In this document: piece by piece, positions 14,332 through 14,977 of the stretch
Numbering within the stretch: position 1 is the stretch's first letter
How the letters are laid out: every line of letters starts with the position of its first letter
Source: an uncultured Thermomicrobiales bacterium
GTDB taxonomy: Bacteria > Chloroflexota > Chloroflexia > Thermomicrobiales > UBA6265
Assembly (NCBI GenBank): GCA_902806375.1
Contig: CADCWK010000418.1
Location: forward strand, 1 to 14,977
DNA length: 14,977 nucleotides
Direction: 5' to 3'
Program-made: the position numbers and the translations under genes
The notes under the pieces: generated by a model
Database searches by the model: none
Told to the model about the DNA's origin: nothing
The model's input: only the letters and a program-made list of their open reading frames with translations

Positions 14332-14795
14332 GTCTGTCCCCACCACGGACCACGAATCACATGACGCGTCCCCGCCCCGTTGTCCCATGACGGAGATCGG
14401 GGCGTAGTACGAGGCGACGTCCTGGCAGGCGAGCGTGCCCAGACGTCCCGGGAGTACGGCTCTGGCGATCACCTGCTGTACCAGCGAAGTAGAGGTCCCG
14501 ACGCCACAAATGACCTCGATGCCAGCCGCTGGCAATGCGGCCGGTGGTCTCGGCGTTGCCGGTGTCGACGGCGTCAGTGACCCGAGCCCTTACGCGACCA
14601 CTCTCACCTGTGCAGCGTCCCGCCGAAGGGTCCCGATCCCGTACCATTGCATCCAACAGGCGGTCGGTCGGCGACGATCCGCAGCCGCCCTTTGACTCAA
14701 CGGCCTATCGCGCCGTCGCTCACCGCCGCATCGATGCGAGCCCACACGGGATCCCGGCGCCAGCCGTACGGCGCCCGCCACACGGACGGAGCACC
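14332..14795. other. Gene-poor stretch between DAHP synthase and E1 genes
   Basis: I support no gene in these 464 bases. Third-position G/C preference is weak in all frames and base composition is more even than in flanking genes. An 8-bp hairpin, GGCAATGC with GCGTTGCC (14531-14538 with 14553-14560, one G-U pair), is the most structured piece. A minus-strand frame starting with TTG at 14535 runs back into the DAHP synthase gene, and its first 50 residues look protein-like. However, it lacks a ribosome site, overlaps a real gene antisense and matches no family I know. The promoter of the E1 gene must lie here; TTGACT at 14692-14697 has no matching -10. Confidence 0.4.
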
Positions 14796-14977
14796 ATGAC
14801 TACCACAGCGCGACCGGAGATCGACACGGCGGACCCGTCCGACCGGCCCGGACCAGACATGTCGACCAGCGTGGAGACGCTGCGCGAGATCGAGCGCCGG
14901 ATCCTCTGGCTGTCGACGCTGATGATCCACCACGCCAACAACGTCCGGCCCAACCCGGACAAGCCGACCAAGGTCGG
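14796..14977 (+). CDS. Pyruvate dehydrogenase E1 component-like, N-terminal part (runs off the right edge)
   Basis: The first 60 codons of a gene open at the ATG at 14796, with GGAG four bases upstream. After a variable polar lead (MTTTARPEIDTADPSDRP) comes LREIERRILWLSTLMIHHANNVRPNPDKPTKVG. This is the typical opening of the thiamine-diphosphate-binding domain of homodimeric (AceE-like) pyruvate dehydrogenase E1 and related transketolase-fold proteins, just ahead of the expected GGHxxSxxS region. If AceE-like, it would decarboxylate pyruvate and pass the acetyl group to E2. The thiamine-binding motif and later domains lie outside the window, so a transketolase-like relative cannot be excluded. 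Confidence 0.75.
   Translation, partial: MTTTARPEIDTADPSDRPGPDMSTSVETLREIERRILWLSTLMIHHANNVRPNPDKPTKV

Overview
The window is about 15 kb of very GC-rich bacterial chromosome. It is densely coded, with strong G/C preference at third codon positions and ordinary housekeeping genes. I see no transposase, integron, CRISPR array or phage gene cluster. Protein styles (a glycyl-tRNA synthetase of the alpha-2 type, a type I-beta DAHP synthase, a two-domain M16 peptidase, AceE-like E1) fit a high-GC member of the Chloroflexota or a related terrabacterial lineage. That placement is inference and was not tested by a search.

Layout. The left third (1-4048) is read on the minus strand: an APH(6)-like phosphotransferase, alanine dehydrogenase, a Xer-like tyrosine recombinase and the 5' part of glyS. 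From 4359 to 11480 all genes are on the plus strand: a site-2 protease (RseP family) with three apparent PDZ domains, an MFS transporter, a two-domain M16 metallopeptidase overlapping pdxH by 4 bp, and a single-domain response regulator. Then come a tRNA-Glu(CTC) with a clear promoter and terminator, a possible 44-codon gene on the minus strand, and sodA (minus). Divergent from sodA is a DAHP synthase gene, and at the right edge is the start of a pyruvate dehydrogenase E1-like gene.

The most interesting region is 12955-13270. A near-consensus promoter (TTGACA, 17 bp, TACGGT) is placed so that transcription should start on or next to the ATG of a 46-codon ORF. Codons 25-33 of that ORF encode FAWDWYYYF, seven aromatic residues out of nine. 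Just after its stop codon lies an intrinsic terminator with a T6 run, and then the DAHP synthase gene, whose product makes the first intermediate of Trp, Tyr and Phe synthesis. This has the anatomy of a ribosome-mediated transcription attenuator that senses all three aromatic amino acids. Competing RNA pairings are visible, but the exact switch cannot be settled by eye.

Functionally most of the genes are independent housekeeping units: translation (glyS, tRNA-Glu), amino acid metabolism (ald, the DAHP synthase), cofactor salvage (pdxH), oxidative defence (sodA), envelope proteolysis (rseP) and central carbon metabolism (E1). Gene-poor stretches are 2791-3106, 4049-4358, 11714-12102 (holding only the small ORF) and 14332-14795.
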